Positions 44,735 through 54,421 of a stretch of DNA of 64,000 bases are shown here, one piece after another; positions within the stretch are counted from its first letter, which is position 1; the number at the start of each line of letters is the position of its first letter. The stretch covers positions 1,302,001 through 1,366,000 of the forward strand of contig OY762427.1 in the NCBI GenBank assembly GCA_963665695.1, given 5' to 3'. The notes below the pieces were generated by a model that made no database searches, was not told where the DNA came from, and was given only the letters and a program-made list of their open reading frames with translations. A program made the translations under genes and the position numbers. This stretch comes from Bin65 sp963665695. GTDB lineage: Bacteria > Pseudomonadota > Alphaproteobacteria > Bin65.

Positions 44735-47083
44735 ATGACCGAACTGCCCGGATCGACCGACGGCATGGGCGCGGCGCCGCGGCTGCCGGCCGGCGGGCTG
44801 TCGGACATCCGGCGGCTGCTGCGGCGGATCCGCGACGTCATGGCCGGCGCCCGGACGATTTCGAACCAGGCGCGGCTCGACAGGATCGTCGCCCTGATCG
44901 CCGCCAACATGGTGGCCGAGGTGTGCTCGCTCTACCTGCGGCGCGCCGGCGATGTGCTGGAACTCTACGCCACCGAAGGGCTGAACAAGGCGGCGGTCCA
45001 CAAAACCCGCCTGCGTATCGGCGAGGGCGTGATCGGCGACGTCGCCGCGCGCGCGCGGCCGATCGCGCTGTCCGACGCCCAGGCCCATCCGGGTTTCGCC
45101 TACCGGCCGGAAACCGGCGAGGAAATCTACCATTCGATGATGGGCGTGCCGGTGCTGCGCAACAGCCGCGTCGTCGGCGTGCTGGCGGTGCAGAACCGCA
45201 CCCGGCGCCATTATACCGACGAAGAGGTCGAGACCCTCCAGACCGTGGCCATGGTCGTGGCCGAGATGGTCGGGTCCGGCGATCTGGTCAGCCGGGACGA
45301 GCTGCGCGAGGCCGACGGCATCGCGCTGCTGCCCCTGCGCCTGACCGGGCTGAAGCTGCACGGCGGCCCGGCGACCGGCGAGGCCGTCATCCATCGCGAC
45401 CGGCCGCGTATCGTCAATGTCGTGGCCGAGGACCCGGAACTCGAAGAGGAGCGGCTCAACGCGGCGCTGGCGTCGATGTACGACGCGCTGGACGTCATGC
45501 TGTCGGACGATCGGCTGGAAAGCGGTTCCGAGAGCCGGGAGATCCTCGAAACCTACCGCCTGATCGCCGAAGACCGGGGCTGGCAGCGCCGTATCCGCGA
45601 GGCGATCGGCGAGGGGTTGACCGCCGATGCCGCCGTCGCCAAGGTCCAGGAGGCGACGAGCGCGCGCATGGCGTCGATCCAGGATTCCTATCTGCGCGCC
45701 CGGATGGCGGATTTCGACGATCTCGGCAACCGCCTGCTGCAGCATCTTTCGGCCTCCAGCGACGCCCCCGCACCGCCCGACAGACCGGCGGCGGAACGGA
45801 TGATCGTCTTTGCCCGGAACCTAGGCCCTGCCGAATTGCTGGATTACGACGCCGGCCGGCTGTGCGGGATCGTTCTGGAAGAGGGTTCGCCCAGCGCCCA
45901 TGTCGCCATCATGGCCCGGGCAATGGATATCCCGGTCGTCGGCCGGGTCGCCGGCTGCCTCGGCCGCGTCGAGGCGGGCGACCCGGTCATCCTCGACGCC
46001 GACAATGCCCAGGTGTTCGTGCGGCCGACCGAGAATGTCCGCACCCTGTTCGAAACCGGCGTGCGCGACCGGGCCGAGCGCCGGGCGCTCTACGCCGCGC
46101 TGCACGATGTCGAGCCGGTCAGCCGCGACGGGGTGCGCATTTCCCTCAACCAGAATGCCGGGCTGCTGGTCGAGCTGAACGACTTTTCCGCCCACGGGGT
46201 GGACGGCGTCGGCCTGTACCGCACCGAGATCCCGTTCATGGTTCGCCAGAGCTTCCCCGATGTCGGCGAGCAGGCCGAAATCTACATGCGCGTCCTGGCG
46301 GCGGCGGAAGGCGCGCCCGTCGTTTTCCGCACCCTGGATATCGGCGGCGACAAGGCGCTGCCCTATCTGCGCGAGCCGAAGGACGACAACCCCGCGATGG
46401 GCTGGCGGGCCATCCGGATCGGCCTGGACCGGCCGGCCATTCTGCGCCACCAGTTGCGCGCCATGATCCGGGCGACGGCCGGGCAGTCGCTCAACCTGAT
46501 GTTCCCGATGATCTCCGATCTGGCGGAATTCGAAACCGCGCGCGGCCTCGTCGATATGGAGCTGGACCGGGCCCGGGCGGCCGGCAGCCTGCTGCCGGAA
46601 AAGCTGTCCGTCGGCGTTATGCTCGAGGTGCCCGCGCTGGTCTGGCAGCTGCCCGCGCTGGTCGAGCGGGCCGATTTCGTTTCGCTCGGCAGCAACGACC
46701 TGCTTCAGTTCATGTTCGCCAGCGACCGGGGCAATCCGCGGCTTTCCGGCCGGTACGATCCGCTGTCGCCGGCTTTTCTTGCGATGGTGCGGCAGATCGT
46801 GGAACATTGTCGTGCGGCGCGCAGCGGCGCGGGCGTGCCGCTGACCGTGTGCGGGGAAATGGCGGGCGTGCCGCTGGAGGCCATGACGCTGATCGGACTC
46901 GGCGTTCGGCGGCTTTCCATGTCGGCCGCCGCCATCGGCCCGGTCAAGGCGATGGTTCGCAGCTTGGACGTCGGCCGGCTCGAGGATTTCGCCGGCCGGC
47001 TGCTCGGCGCCGGCGAACATTCGTTGCGCAACCGGCTCTCCGGTTACGCCAGGGATCACGATGCAGTCATAGGCCAGAGCTGA
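44735..47083 (+). CDS. ptsP: PTS enzyme I-Ntr (PtsP), GAF-linked PEP phosphotransferase
   Basis: A 782-residue protein. Residues 20-165 form a GAF domain (LDRIVALIAANMVAEVCSLY, VGVLAVQNRTRRHYTDEEVE). The enzyme I part follows, with the phospho-histidine H389 in GSPSAHVAIMARAMDIPVVG, the PEP-binding GLYRTEIPFM, SLGSNDLLQFMFASDR and the active-site Cys in LTVCGEMAG. It passes phosphate from PEP to HPr. HPr and EIIA are at 57.2-57.9 kb and HPr kinase at 60 kb, so most of the regulatory relay is in this window. The GAF domain probably senses glutamine or 2-oxoglutarate, as known for PtsP. Confidence 0.96.
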   Translation: MTELPGSTDGMGAAPRLPAGGLSDIRRLLRRIRDVMAGARTISNQARLDRIVALIAANMVAEVCSLYLRRAGDVLELYATEGLNKAAVHKTRLRIGEGVIGDVAARARPIALSDAQAHPGFAYRPETGEEIYHSMMGVPVLRNSRVVGVLAVQNRTRRHYTDEEVETLQTVAMVVAEMVGSGDLVSRDELREADGIALLPLRLTGLKLHGGPATGEAVIHRDRPRIVNVVAEDPELEEERLNAALASMYDALDVMLSDDRLESGSESREILETYRLIAEDRGWQRRIREAIGEGLTADAAVAKVQEATSARMASIQDSYLRARMADFDDLGNRLLQHLSASSDAPAPPDRPAAERMIVFARNLGPAELLDYDAGRLCGIVLEEGSPSAHVAIMARAMDIPVVGRVAGCLGRVEAGDPVILDADNAQVFVRPTENVRTLFETGVRDRAERRALYAALHDVEPVSRDGVRISLNQNAGLLVELNDFSAHGVDGVGLYRTEIPFMVRQSFPDVGEQAEIYMRVLAAAEGAPVVFRTLDIGGDKALPYLREPKDDNPAMGWRAIRIGLDRPAILRHQLRAMIRATAGQSLNLMFPMISDLAEFETARGLVDMELDRARAAGSLLPEKLSVGVMLEVPALVWQLPALVERADFVSLGSNDLLQFMFASDRGNPRLSGRYDPLSPAFLAMVRQIVEHCRAARSGAGVPLTVCGEMAGVPLEAMTLIGLGVRRLSMSAAAIGPVKAMVRSLDVGRLEDFAGRLLGAGEHSLRNRLSGYARDHDAVIGQS

Positions 47084-47130
47084 CCCCGGTCGCTGCCCCG
47101 TCAGGCGGCGAATCGGATCAAGGCGACGAT

Positions 47131-48612
47131 ATGGGCATACGGCCTCCACTCAACCGCGACAGCGGCGACCGCGGCGCCGACCCCTCCGGCGCGCCGGCGG
47201 TGTCCCGGGTGGATGTCCGGGTGGATGTCCGGGTGGATGTCCGGGCGGAAACCCATGTCGGGATGGAGTTGCGCGACGCGCGCGAGCGCCTCGGGGTCAG
47301 CCTGAAGCTGGCTGCATCGGCCCTGAAAATTCGCGACGACTATCTCGCCGCCCTGGAACGGAACGACCGTGCCGCGCTGCCGGCGCTGCCCTATGCGATC
47401 GGGTTCGTGCGCAGTTATGCGAGCTATGTCGGCCTCGATCCCGGCGAACTGGCCCAACGCTTCCGGGACGAAGCGGGCGACCTGCCGGCCGGCCCGCAGC
47501 ACGCCTGGCTGAAACCGATCGAACAGGGCCGCATCTCCCGCAGCCTCATGCTCGTCCTGTCGTTGGCGATCGCGGGCGCGGCCTACACCGCCTGGTATTA
47601 CCGGACGGCCGACGAACGCAAACCGGCGGCATCGGCGGGTTTCACCGCGGCCCCGCCGACCGCGGCGCGCCAGGTTGCAGAGGCGGATGCGGCGGCGGAA
47701 CCGGCCCGGCCGGCCGGCCACGGCGTGTCCGCCGCACCGGCCGCCGATTCGCCCGCCGATTCGTCCGGGCGGCAATCCGCCGACGCTGCGGCGACGGTGC
47801 GGGACGGCGAGACCGCCGCCCTGCCCGATCCGCCGGCGCACGCTGCCGCACCCGGTCCGGACGACCCCGCCCGGCCCGGCGCCGGCTCCGCCGGTCCCGT
47901 CCCGGACGCCGCTGCCCCCGACGCCGCTGCCCCCGACGCCGCTGCCCCGGACAACGCTGCCCCGGATCGGGAGCGGAATCCGGCGGCCGCACCCGCCGAC
48001 GGGCCCATCGTCCTGAGGGCGCTGGGCCTCGTCTGGATCCGGGTGCGGGATCCGCAGACGGGGCGGGTGGTCGTCGAAGGCATCATGAAGCAGGGCAACG
48101 AAATCGAAGTGCCCGACGATCGCGGACTGGTGCTCGACGTCGGCCGCGCCAATCAACTGGAATATGCGGTCGCCGGAAAATCCGCCGGCCTCGCCGGCCC
48201 GGCGGAGACGGTTCGCCATAACCTGTCCCTCGATTCTGTCCGCCGAGCCGCCGCTGCCCGCCGATCGCCGGCGCCCGAGCCGGGCGCGGGCCGCGACGGC
48301 GCCGGACATGCGCGTGGCGAGGGGTCCGAAGCCCCGCCGCCCGCCGCCCCCCGGATCCTCGGGCTCAGGGCGTTGGGCCTCGTCTGGATCCGGGTGCGCC
48401 ATCCGCAGACCCGCCAGGTATTGATCGAGGGAATCATGGAGAAGGGCAACGTCGTCGCCGTGCCCGACGATCCCGGCCTGGTGCTCGATGTCGGCCGGGC
48501 CAACCAGCTCGAATATCTGGTCCGCGGCAAGTCGGCCGGTCTGGCGGGCGAGTCTCCCGGCCCGGTCCACAACCTGTCGCTCGATCCGGCCCGGCTGAGA
48601 CGGGGCGGATGA
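47131..48612 (+). CDS. RodZ-like HTH membrane protein with duplicated DUF4115 domain
   Basis: A 493-residue inner-membrane protein. The N-terminal cytoplasmic HTH_25 domain (ELRDARERLGVSLKLAASAL, YLAALERNDRAALPALPYAI) is followed by a TM segment (SLMLVLSLAIAGAAYTAWYY, about 135-155). The periplasmic part has an Ala/Pro/Asp linker with PDAAA repeats. Then come two copies of the C-terminal beta domain, at about residues 290-360 and 408-478, each starting LRALGLVWIRVR and ending DVGRANQLEY. RodZ normally has one. A 12-bp tandem repeat (47209-47244) encodes VDVRVDVRVDVR near the N-terminus. RodZ links MreB to cell-wall synthesis; whether this paralogue does so is inferred. It lies upstream of ispG, a common rodZ position. 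Confidence 0.85.
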   Translation: MGIRPPLNRDSGDRGADPSGAPAVSRVDVRVDVRVDVRAETHVGMELRDARERLGVSLKLAASALKIRDDYLAALERNDRAALPALPYAIGFVRSYASYVGLDPGELAQRFRDEAGDLPAGPQHAWLKPIEQGRISRSLMLVLSLAIAGAAYTAWYYRTADERKPAASAGFTAAPPTAARQVAEADAAAEPARPAGHGVSAAPAADSPADSSGRQSADAAATVRDGETAALPDPPAHAAAPGPDDPARPGAGSAGPVPDAAAPDAAAPDAAAPDNAAPDRERNPAAAPADGPIVLRALGLVWIRVRDPQTGRVVVEGIMKQGNEIEVPDDRGLVLDVGRANQLEYAVAGKSAGLAGPAETVRHNLSLDSVRRAAAARRSPAPEPGAGRDGAGHARGEGSEAPPPAAPRILGLRALGLVWIRVRHPQTRQVLIEGIMEKGNVVAVPDDPGLVLDVGRANQLEYLVRGKSAGLAGESPGPVHNLSLDPARLRRGG

Positions 48613-48783
48613 TCCGCCGTTTCCGGCGCGCCCCGCACCCGCGCCCCGCGCCCGGTTGACTGCGCCCGGTTGCCAGCGCCCGCGCCAGCGCTTAAGTCGA
48701 AGCAGGGGAAGCGCATTGCGCTGCGGCGCGCCGCCGGTTCGCAAGGCCTTTCTCCCCGTCCGACACAGAGCGGTGCCCGTCCG

Positions 48784-49908
48784 ATGAGCGTTCGCCCCTA
48801 TCGCGACATCTACCGGCGCAAGAGCCGCAAAATCCATGTCGGCGCCGTGCCGGTCGGCGGCGACGCGCCGATCGCCGTCCAGTCGATGACCAACACGCCG
48901 ACGACGGACGTGAAGGCCACGCTGGCGCAGATCCGCGAGCTCGAAGAGGCCGGCGCGGACATCGTCCGGGTGTCCTGCCCGGACGAGGAATCGACGGCGG
49001 CCCTGAGGGAAATCGCGCGCGGCGCCAAGGCGCCGATCGTCGCCGACATCCACTTCCACTACAAACGGGCGATCGAGGCGGCGCAGGCCGGCGCGGCCTG
49101 CCTGCGCATCAATCCGGGGAATATCGGCAAGGAGGAGCGGGTCCGCGAGGTCATAAAGGCGGCCAAGGATCACGGCTGCTCGATGCGCATCGGGGTCAAC
49201 GCCGGATCGCTGGAGCGCGACCTGCTCGAAAAATACGGCGAGCCCTGCCCCGAGGCGATGCTGGAATCGGCCCAGCGCCATATCGCCATCCTGGAAGACA
49301 ACGATTTCTTCGAGTTCAAGATCAGTTGCAAGGCGTCCGACGTCTTTCTCGCCGTGGCGGCCTATCAGATGCTCGCCGATGTCTGCGACTATCCCCTGCA
49401 TCTCGGCGTCACGGAGGCCGGCGGCCTCACGACCGGCACGGTCAAGAGCAGCATCGGCATGGGCTCGCTGCTCTGGGCCGGCATCGGCGACACGATCCGC
49501 GTGTCCCTGTCGGCCGATCCGGTCGAGGAGATCAGGATCGGCTTCGAGATTCTGAAGGCGCTCGGCCTGCGCCACCGCGGGGTGAACGTCATCTCCTGCC
49601 CGTCCTGCGCCCGGCAGAATTTCCAGGTCATCCCGACGGTGGCGCGGCTGGAGGAAAGGCTGGCCCACATAAGCACGCCGATGTCGCTGTCGGTCATCGG
49701 CTGCGTGGTCAACGGCCCCGGCGAGGCCCGCGAAACCGATATCGGCCTGACCGGCGGGGCGAGCGGCCACCAGGTCTATCTGAACGGCGAAAAGCACCAT
49801 GTGATGCGCGAGGGCGATCTGGTCGACCGTCTCGTCGAACTGGTCGAGCGCAAGGCCGCCGAGATCGAGGCCGAACAGGCGGCGCTCCAGGCGCAGGCGG
49901 CGGAATAG
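48784..49908 (+). CDS. ispG: 4-Hydroxy-3-methylbut-2-enyl diphosphate synthase (flavodoxin)
   Basis: A 374-residue [4Fe-4S] enzyme, the penultimate MEP-pathway step. The TIM-barrel N-part shows PIAVQSMTNTPTTDVKATLA and VADIHFHYKRAIEAAQAG. Cluster ligands are the cysteines of SCPSCARQNFQ and GCVVNGPGEA. The catalytic Glu lies in the NGPGE motif. Start ATG at 48784. It belongs with dxs and ispA at 33-36 kb in supplying isoprenoids. Its gene is co-directional with rodZ-like and hisS (69-bp gap to hisS), a common rodZ-ispG-hisS order. Confidence 0.97.
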   Translation: MSVRPYRDIYRRKSRKIHVGAVPVGGDAPIAVQSMTNTPTTDVKATLAQIRELEEAGADIVRVSCPDEESTAALREIARGAKAPIVADIHFHYKRAIEAAQAGAACLRINPGNIGKEERVREVIKAAKDHGCSMRIGVNAGSLERDLLEKYGEPCPEAMLESAQRHIAILEDNDFFEFKISCKASDVFLAVAAYQMLADVCDYPLHLGVTEAGGLTTGTVKSSIGMGSLLWAGIGDTIRVSLSADPVEEIRIGFEILKALGLRHRGVNVISCPSCARQNFQVIPTVARLEERLAHISTPMSLSVIGCVVNGPGEARETDIGLTGGASGHQVYLNGEKHHVMREGDLVDRLVELVERKAAEIEAEQAALQAQAAE

Positions 49909-49977
49909 CGGCGCCGGCCGCGTCAAGCCCGCCGCGCCGCGGCGGCGGAACCGCTCCTCCGGCCCGGAAATTCCAGA

Positions 49978-51222
49978 ATGAGCAAGCTGCAACCGATCCG
50001 CGGAACCCACGACCTGCTGCCCGGCGCCATGCGCCGGCACCGCCACGTCGTCGATACGGCCGCGGCGGTTGCCGGGCGCTACGGCTACGACGCGATGGCG
50101 ACGCCGGTCTTCGAGGCGACCGAGGTGTTCGCCCGGACCCTGGGCGAAACGTCGGACGTCGTCACGAAGGAGATGTACAGTTTCGAGACCAAAGGCGGCG
50201 ACAGCGTCACGCTCCGGCCGGAAAACACCGCCGGCGTCGCCCGCGCCTTCGTCTCGAACGGCCTGCACGCCAGCCTGCCGCTGCGCTATTTCTATGCCGG
50301 CCCGATGTTCCGCCACGAGCGGCCGCAGAAGGGCCGGCAGCGCCAGTTCCACCAGATCGGCATCGAGCTGATCGGCGTCGCCCATCCGCTGGGCGATGTC
50401 GAGACGATCGCGGCCGGCGCGGCCGTGCTGGACGCCCTGGGCGTGCGGGAGCGGACGACGCTGGAGCTGAACACGCTCGGCGACACCGAAAGCCGCGGCG
50501 CCTACCGCGCGCAACTGGTCGGCTATCTCTCCCGCTACCGGGACGACCTGTCGGAGGACAGCCGCCGCCGGCTCGGCGTCAACCCGCTGCGCATCCTGGA
50601 TTCCAAGAATGCCCGCGACCGGGAAATCGTATCCGGCGCGCCGGCGTTCGGCGACTCGCTGACCGACGGCGCCCGCGCCTGGTTCGACGCCGTGAAGGCC
50701 GGGCTGGACGCGATCGGCATCGGCTACACGCTGAACGAACGGCTGGTCCGCGGGCTGGACTATTACTGCCATTCCGCCTTCGAGTTCACGACCGACGCGC
50801 TGGGCGCCCAGGGCGCCGTGATCGCCGGCGGGCGCTACGACGGGCTGATCGGCCGGATGGGCGGGCCGGAGACGCCGGGAGTCGGCTGGGCCGGCGGGAT
50901 CGAGCGGCTGGCCCTGCTCGCCGATGCCGACCTGCCTGCGCCGCGCCCCGTCGCCCTGGTGCCGATCGGCGACGCGGCCGAAGCGGCGGCCCTGCCGCTC
51001 GCCGAGCGGCTGCGCGCCGCCGGTTACCGGATCGATATGGCGTATAGCGGCAATCTCAAGCGGCGCATGAAGCGGGCCGACCGGATCGGCGCCCGGGCCG
51101 CCGTGCTGATCGGCGCGGACGAGCTGGCGGCCGGCGCGGCGACGGTGCGCGACCTCGACAGCGGCGAACAGAGCCGGGCGCCGCTGGAGACCCTGGCGGA
51201 GGCGCTCGCGCCCTTCCGGTAG
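49978..51222 (+). CDS. hisS: Histidyl-tRNA synthetase
   Basis: A 414-residue class II aminoacyl-tRNA synthetase. Conserved segments are QPIRGTHDLLPG, the motif 2 block FRHERPQKGRQRQFHQIGIE, the HisA-type loop RGLDYYCHSAFEF, and GGRYDGLIGRMGGPETPGVG (motif 3 region). The C-terminal anticodon-binding domain follows (VALVPIGDAAEAAALPLAER). It charges tRNA-His in the cytoplasm. Start ATG at 49978. prfA follows after 53 bp on the same strand, so both may be co-transcribed. Confidence 0.97.
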   Translation: MSKLQPIRGTHDLLPGAMRRHRHVVDTAAAVAGRYGYDAMATPVFEATEVFARTLGETSDVVTKEMYSFETKGGDSVTLRPENTAGVARAFVSNGLHASLPLRYFYAGPMFRHERPQKGRQRQFHQIGIELIGVAHPLGDVETIAAGAAVLDALGVRERTTLELNTLGDTESRGAYRAQLVGYLSRYRDDLSEDSRRRLGVNPLRILDSKNARDREIVSGAPAFGDSLTDGARAWFDAVKAGLDAIGIGYTLNERLVRGLDYYCHSAFEFTTDALGAQGAVIAGGRYDGLIGRMGGPETPGVGWAGGIERLALLADADLPAPRPVALVPIGDAAEAAALPLAERLRAAGYRIDMAYSGNLKRRMKRADRIGARAAVLIGADELAAGAATVRDLDSGEQSRAPLETLAEALAPFR

Positions 51223-51275
51223 CGGGCCGGCCGGAACCTCCCGCCGCCCCGCCACCGTCCGCCGGAAGCCGACCG

Positions 51276-52409
51276 ATGAACCTTGCCGCCAGTCTCGATG
51301 CCGTTCTCGCCCGCCATGGCGAGATCGAAGCGCAGATGTCCGCCGGCGCGGCCGGCGACCCCGGGGAATTCGCCCGCCTGTCCAAGGAGTATGCCGATCT
51401 GGAGCCGGTCGTCGCCGGCATCCGCGCCCTGAAGGCGGCGCAGGCCGAAATGGCGGACCTGGCCGAACTGATCGCCGATCCGGAGACCGACGCCGAAATG
51501 CGGGCAATGGCGGAGGCCGAGTTCCTCGATCTGAAATCCGGCATTCCAGACATGGAAACGCGCCTGCAACGGCTGCTGCTGCCGAAGGACGAGGCTGACG
51601 CCAAGAACGCCATCCTGGAAATCCGCGCCGGCGCCGGCGGCGACGAGGCGGCCCTGTTCGCCGCCGACCTCTACCGCATGTATCAGCGCTATGCCGAGAA
51701 GCACGGCTGGTCGATGGAGGCGTTGCAGGCCAGCGACACCGGCATCGGCGGCATCAAGGAAGTCCAGGTCTCTATTACCGGCCGCAACGTGTTTTCGCGC
51801 CTGAAGTTCGAAAGCGGCGTCCACCGGGTCCAGCGGGTGCCGGAGACCGAATCGAGCGGGCGCATCCACACGTCCGCCGCCACCGTCGCCGTACTGCCCG
51901 AAGCCGAGGAGGTCGACGTCGAGGTCAGCGACGGCGATCTGCGGATCGATATCTACCGCTCCAGCGGGCCGGGCGGCCAGTCGGTCAACACGACCGACAG
52001 CGCCGTGCGGATCACCCATATCCCCACCGGCATCGTCGTCGCCATCCAGGACGAGAAGTCCCAGCACAAGAACAAGGCCAAGGCGCTGAAGATCCTGCGC
52101 GCGCGCCTGTACGAGGCGGAGCGGGCCGCCCGGCACGCCGAGCGGGCGGCGGCGCGCAAAAGCCAGGTCGGCTCCGGCGACCGGTCCGAGCGCATCCGGA
52201 CCTACAATTTTCCGCAGGGCCGCGTGACCGACCACCGGATCGGCCTGACGCTCTACAAGATCGACCAGATCCTGGCGGGCGAAGCGCTGGACGAGATCGT
52301 CGACGCGCTCACCGCCCATGACGAGGCCGAGCGGCTGGCGGCGGTGGGCGAAGAGGCCGCGCCCGGCGCGCCGGCCGGTCGGCCGCCGGGGGAGGGCCGC
52401 ACCCCGTGA
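51276..52409 (+). CDS. prfA: Peptide chain release factor 1
   Basis: A 377-residue translation terminator for UAA and UAG. The catalytic GGQ is in SSGPGGQSVNTTDSAVRITH. The tripeptide determinant region shows VPETESSGRIHTS, PET in place of the P-A/V-T usually seen. The C-terminal RIRTYNFPQGRVTDHRIGLT is typical. A Gly/Pro/Glu-rich tail (AAPGAPAGRPPGEG) exceeds the usual length by some 15 residues and overlaps prmC. prmC starts inside the stop codon (GTGA), so the factor and its methylase are translationally coupled. Confidence 0.97.
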   Translation: MNLAASLDAVLARHGEIEAQMSAGAAGDPGEFARLSKEYADLEPVVAGIRALKAAQAEMADLAELIADPETDAEMRAMAEAEFLDLKSGIPDMETRLQRLLLPKDEADAKNAILEIRAGAGGDEAALFAADLYRMYQRYAEKHGWSMEALQASDTGIGGIKEVQVSITGRNVFSRLKFESGVHRVQRVPETESSGRIHTSAATVAVLPEAEEVDVEVSDGDLRIDIYRSSGPGGQSVNTTDSAVRITHIPTGIVVAIQDEKSQHKNKAKALKILRARLYEAERAARHAERAAARKSQVGSGDRSERIRTYNFPQGRVTDHRIGLTLYKIDQILAGEALDEIVDALTAHDEAERLAAVGEEAAPGAPAGRPPGEGRTP

Positions 52410-53293
52410 TCTCTGCGGGCCAGGCCGTCCGCGAAGCGGAACGGCGCTTTGCCGACGCCGGCATCGGCACGGCGCGGCTCGATGCCGTCCTGCTGGTCGC
52501 CCATGCGGCGGGGCTGTCTCCCGACAGCGTGCGCACCTCTCCGGCGACGCCCCTGAGGGCGGACGCCGAAGGCCGGCTGATCGCCTTGCTGCGCAAGCGG
52601 GCGGAGGAGCGGGCGCCGGTGTCGCGGCTGGTCGGCCGGCGCGAGTTCCGGGGCCTGCCCTTCATGCTGTCGGCGGCGACGCTGGACCCCCGGCCCGATT
52701 CCGAAACCCTGGTCGAGGCGGTGCTGCGCCATACCGGCGACCGCGCGGCGGCGCTCTCGCTGTTCGACATCGGCGTCGGAACCGGCTGCCTGCTGCTGTC
52801 CCTGCTGAGCGAACTTCCCGCCGCGGCCGGGTCGGGCTCCGATATCGCCGCGGGCGCCGTCGAGACCGCCCGCGCCAATGCCGTGTCGCTGGGCCTGGCG
52901 GAGCGGGCGCGTTTCGCCGAAGGCGACGGCTTCGCCGGCTTCGCGGGGCCGTTCGACCGGATCGTCTGCAATCCGCCCTATATCCCGTCGGCGGACATCG
53001 CCGGGCTGGAGCCGGAAGTCCGCGATCACGACCCGCGCCCCGCCCTGGACGGCGGCCCCGACGGTCTCGACGCCTTCCGCCGCTTCGCGCCGGCCATCGC
53101 CGCGCATCTGGCGCCGGGCGGGAAGGCGGCGGTGGAATTCGGCGACGGCCAGGCCGGCGCCGTAACCGGCATCTTCGCCGCCGCCGGGCTGGACTGCCTG
53201 GAAATCGCCGCCGACCTTGCCGGCCGGCAGCGCGTTATTGTGGCGCAGCCGCGGCGAAATAGCGTTGGCACGGCCGGAACCGCTCTGCTATGA
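52406..53293 (+). CDS. prmC: Release-factor glutamine methyltransferase PrmC
   Basis: A 295-residue enzyme that N5-methylates the GGQ glutamine of release factors, using SAM. The N-terminal helical part (VREAERRFADAGIGTARLDA) leads to a Rossmann domain with FDIGVGTGCLLLSLLSEL (motif I) and the substrate loop IVCNPPYIPSADIAGL (NPPY). The GTG start at 52406 overlaps the prfA TGA by 4 nt. Its substrate gene prfA is immediately upstream. In motif I the usual D-x-G-T-G-S-G is D-I-G-V-G-T-G, within family variation. No gene follows until the DUF4167 start 243 bp on. Confidence 0.95.
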   Translation: MISAGQAVREAERRFADAGIGTARLDAVLLVAHAAGLSPDSVRTSPATPLRADAEGRLIALLRKRAEERAPVSRLVGRREFRGLPFMLSAATLDPRPDSETLVEAVLRHTGDRAAALSLFDIGVGTGCLLLSLLSELPAAAGSGSDIAAGAVETARANAVSLGLAERARFAEGDGFAGFAGPFDRIVCNPPYIPSADIAGLEPEVRDHDPRPALDGGPDGLDAFRRFAPAIAAHLAPGGKAAVEFGDGQAGAVTGIFAAAGLDCLEIAADLAGRQRVIVAQPRRNSVGTAGTALL

Positions 53294-53536
53294 CGCTCTG
53301 GCATTCGCCATAGAGGACTCCCGGAAACAAGGGTTTCGACGAAGAGGGCGAAGCAGCTTCCGCATCGTGACGGGCCAGGCCGGACGCCAAGGGGCGTCCG
53401 CAGCAGAATACGCCGACGATCCGGTATTTCACAGCTTCCGCGTGCTGACGGGCCTCGCCCGCCGGCCCGCTGACATAGCAGGGCGCCCGAGGGCGCCGGC
53501 CCGGCCGGAAAGAGGCCAAACCTCATTCGAGGCAAA

Positions 53537-54418
53537 ATGAGACAGAACAGCAATCAGCGCCGCGGGCGCGGCCGGAACAATCAGAACCGCCGGCCCGGCC
53601 GCAACCAGTCTTTCGACAGCAACGGACCCGGCGTGCGCCTGCGCGGCACCGCAGCCCAGCTCAACGAGAAATATCTCGCCCTGGCGCGCGATGCGACCTC
53701 GGCCGGCGACCGGGTCATGGCGGAGAACTATCACCAGCACGCCGACCACTATTACCGGGTGACGCTCGCGCTCAATCCGCCGCAGGTTCGCGACGAGGAC
53801 CGTCAGCCCGATATGGCGGAGCCGGACGAGACGCCGCCCCACGATGCGCGCCCGCGCGGCGACCGGGGACAGATGCAGGGCGGGCAGATGCAGGGCGGCC
53901 AGACCCAGGACCGGCGGGACAACCGGAACCGCCGCGGCCGGGACCGCCAGGAAGACGGCGAAGAACAGGCGGCGGCACCCGCAGAAGCCGCTGCCGCGGA
54001 CCGGCCGGCCGAGGCCGAAGCCGAACCGCGCGGCCGCGGCCGGCGCCCGTCCGTCCGCCGCCAGGATTCCGATCCGCGCCGGCGCAGCGCCCGCAGGGCT
54101 GACGAAGCCGTTCCGGGCGACGAGCCGCTGGATCGGGGCCTGCACCGCATACTGGGCGGCGGGCCCGACCCGGCCGCCCAATCCAGGGAGCGCAAGGACG
54201 CCGATGCCGGCGAGCCGGCCCGCGACGAGAGGGTTGGCGACGAAGCGGCCGGGAACGGCGCTGCCGGCGATCCGCCCGCTGCCGGGCCGGCCGCGCCGGA
54301 AGCCGCGGAAGCCGAAGCCGGCGAAGAGGCGCCGAAGCCCCGCGCGCGCCGCCGCAAGCCGGCGGCCGAGGTGGAAGGAACGGCGGCGGCGGAGCCGGTC
54401 GCCGACGCTGCGGTATAG
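53537..54418 (+). CDS. DUF4167 domain protein (RNA-binding-like, disordered tail)
   Basis: A 293-residue protein. Its first 75 residues form DUF4167: a basic RG/N-rich N-terminus (NNQNRRPGRNQSFDSNGPGV) and a helical core TAAQLNEKYLALARDATSAG followed by DRVMAENYHQHADHYYRVT. The rest is a long disordered Asp/Glu/Arg/Pro/Ala-rich tail. The family is common in alphaproteobacteria next to prmC and is of unknown biochemical role; the charged, RG-rich start suggests nucleic-acid contact. It is cytoplasmic. It is convergent with the MOSC gene, only 3 bp between stops. Confidence 0.92.
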   Translation: MRQNSNQRRGRGRNNQNRRPGRNQSFDSNGPGVRLRGTAAQLNEKYLALARDATSAGDRVMAENYHQHADHYYRVTLALNPPQVRDEDRQPDMAEPDETPPHDARPRGDRGQMQGGQMQGGQTQDRRDNRNRRGRDRQEDGEEQAAAPAEAAAADRPAEAEAEPRGRGRRPSVRRQDSDPRRRSARRADEAVPGDEPLDRGLHRILGGGPDPAAQSRERKDADAGEPARDERVGDEAAGNGAAGDPPAAGPAAPEAAEAEAGEEAPKPRARRRKPAAEVEGTAAAEPVADAAV

Positions 54419-54421
54419 CCG

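Noticed and set aside
47101..51507. A 1,468-codon open frame on the minus strand opposite rodZ-like, ispG and hisS
   Set aside because: It is antisense to three well-recognised genes and shows no conserved motif, only Arg/Ala/Gly/Asp-rich sequence expected from reverse reading of GC-rich codons.
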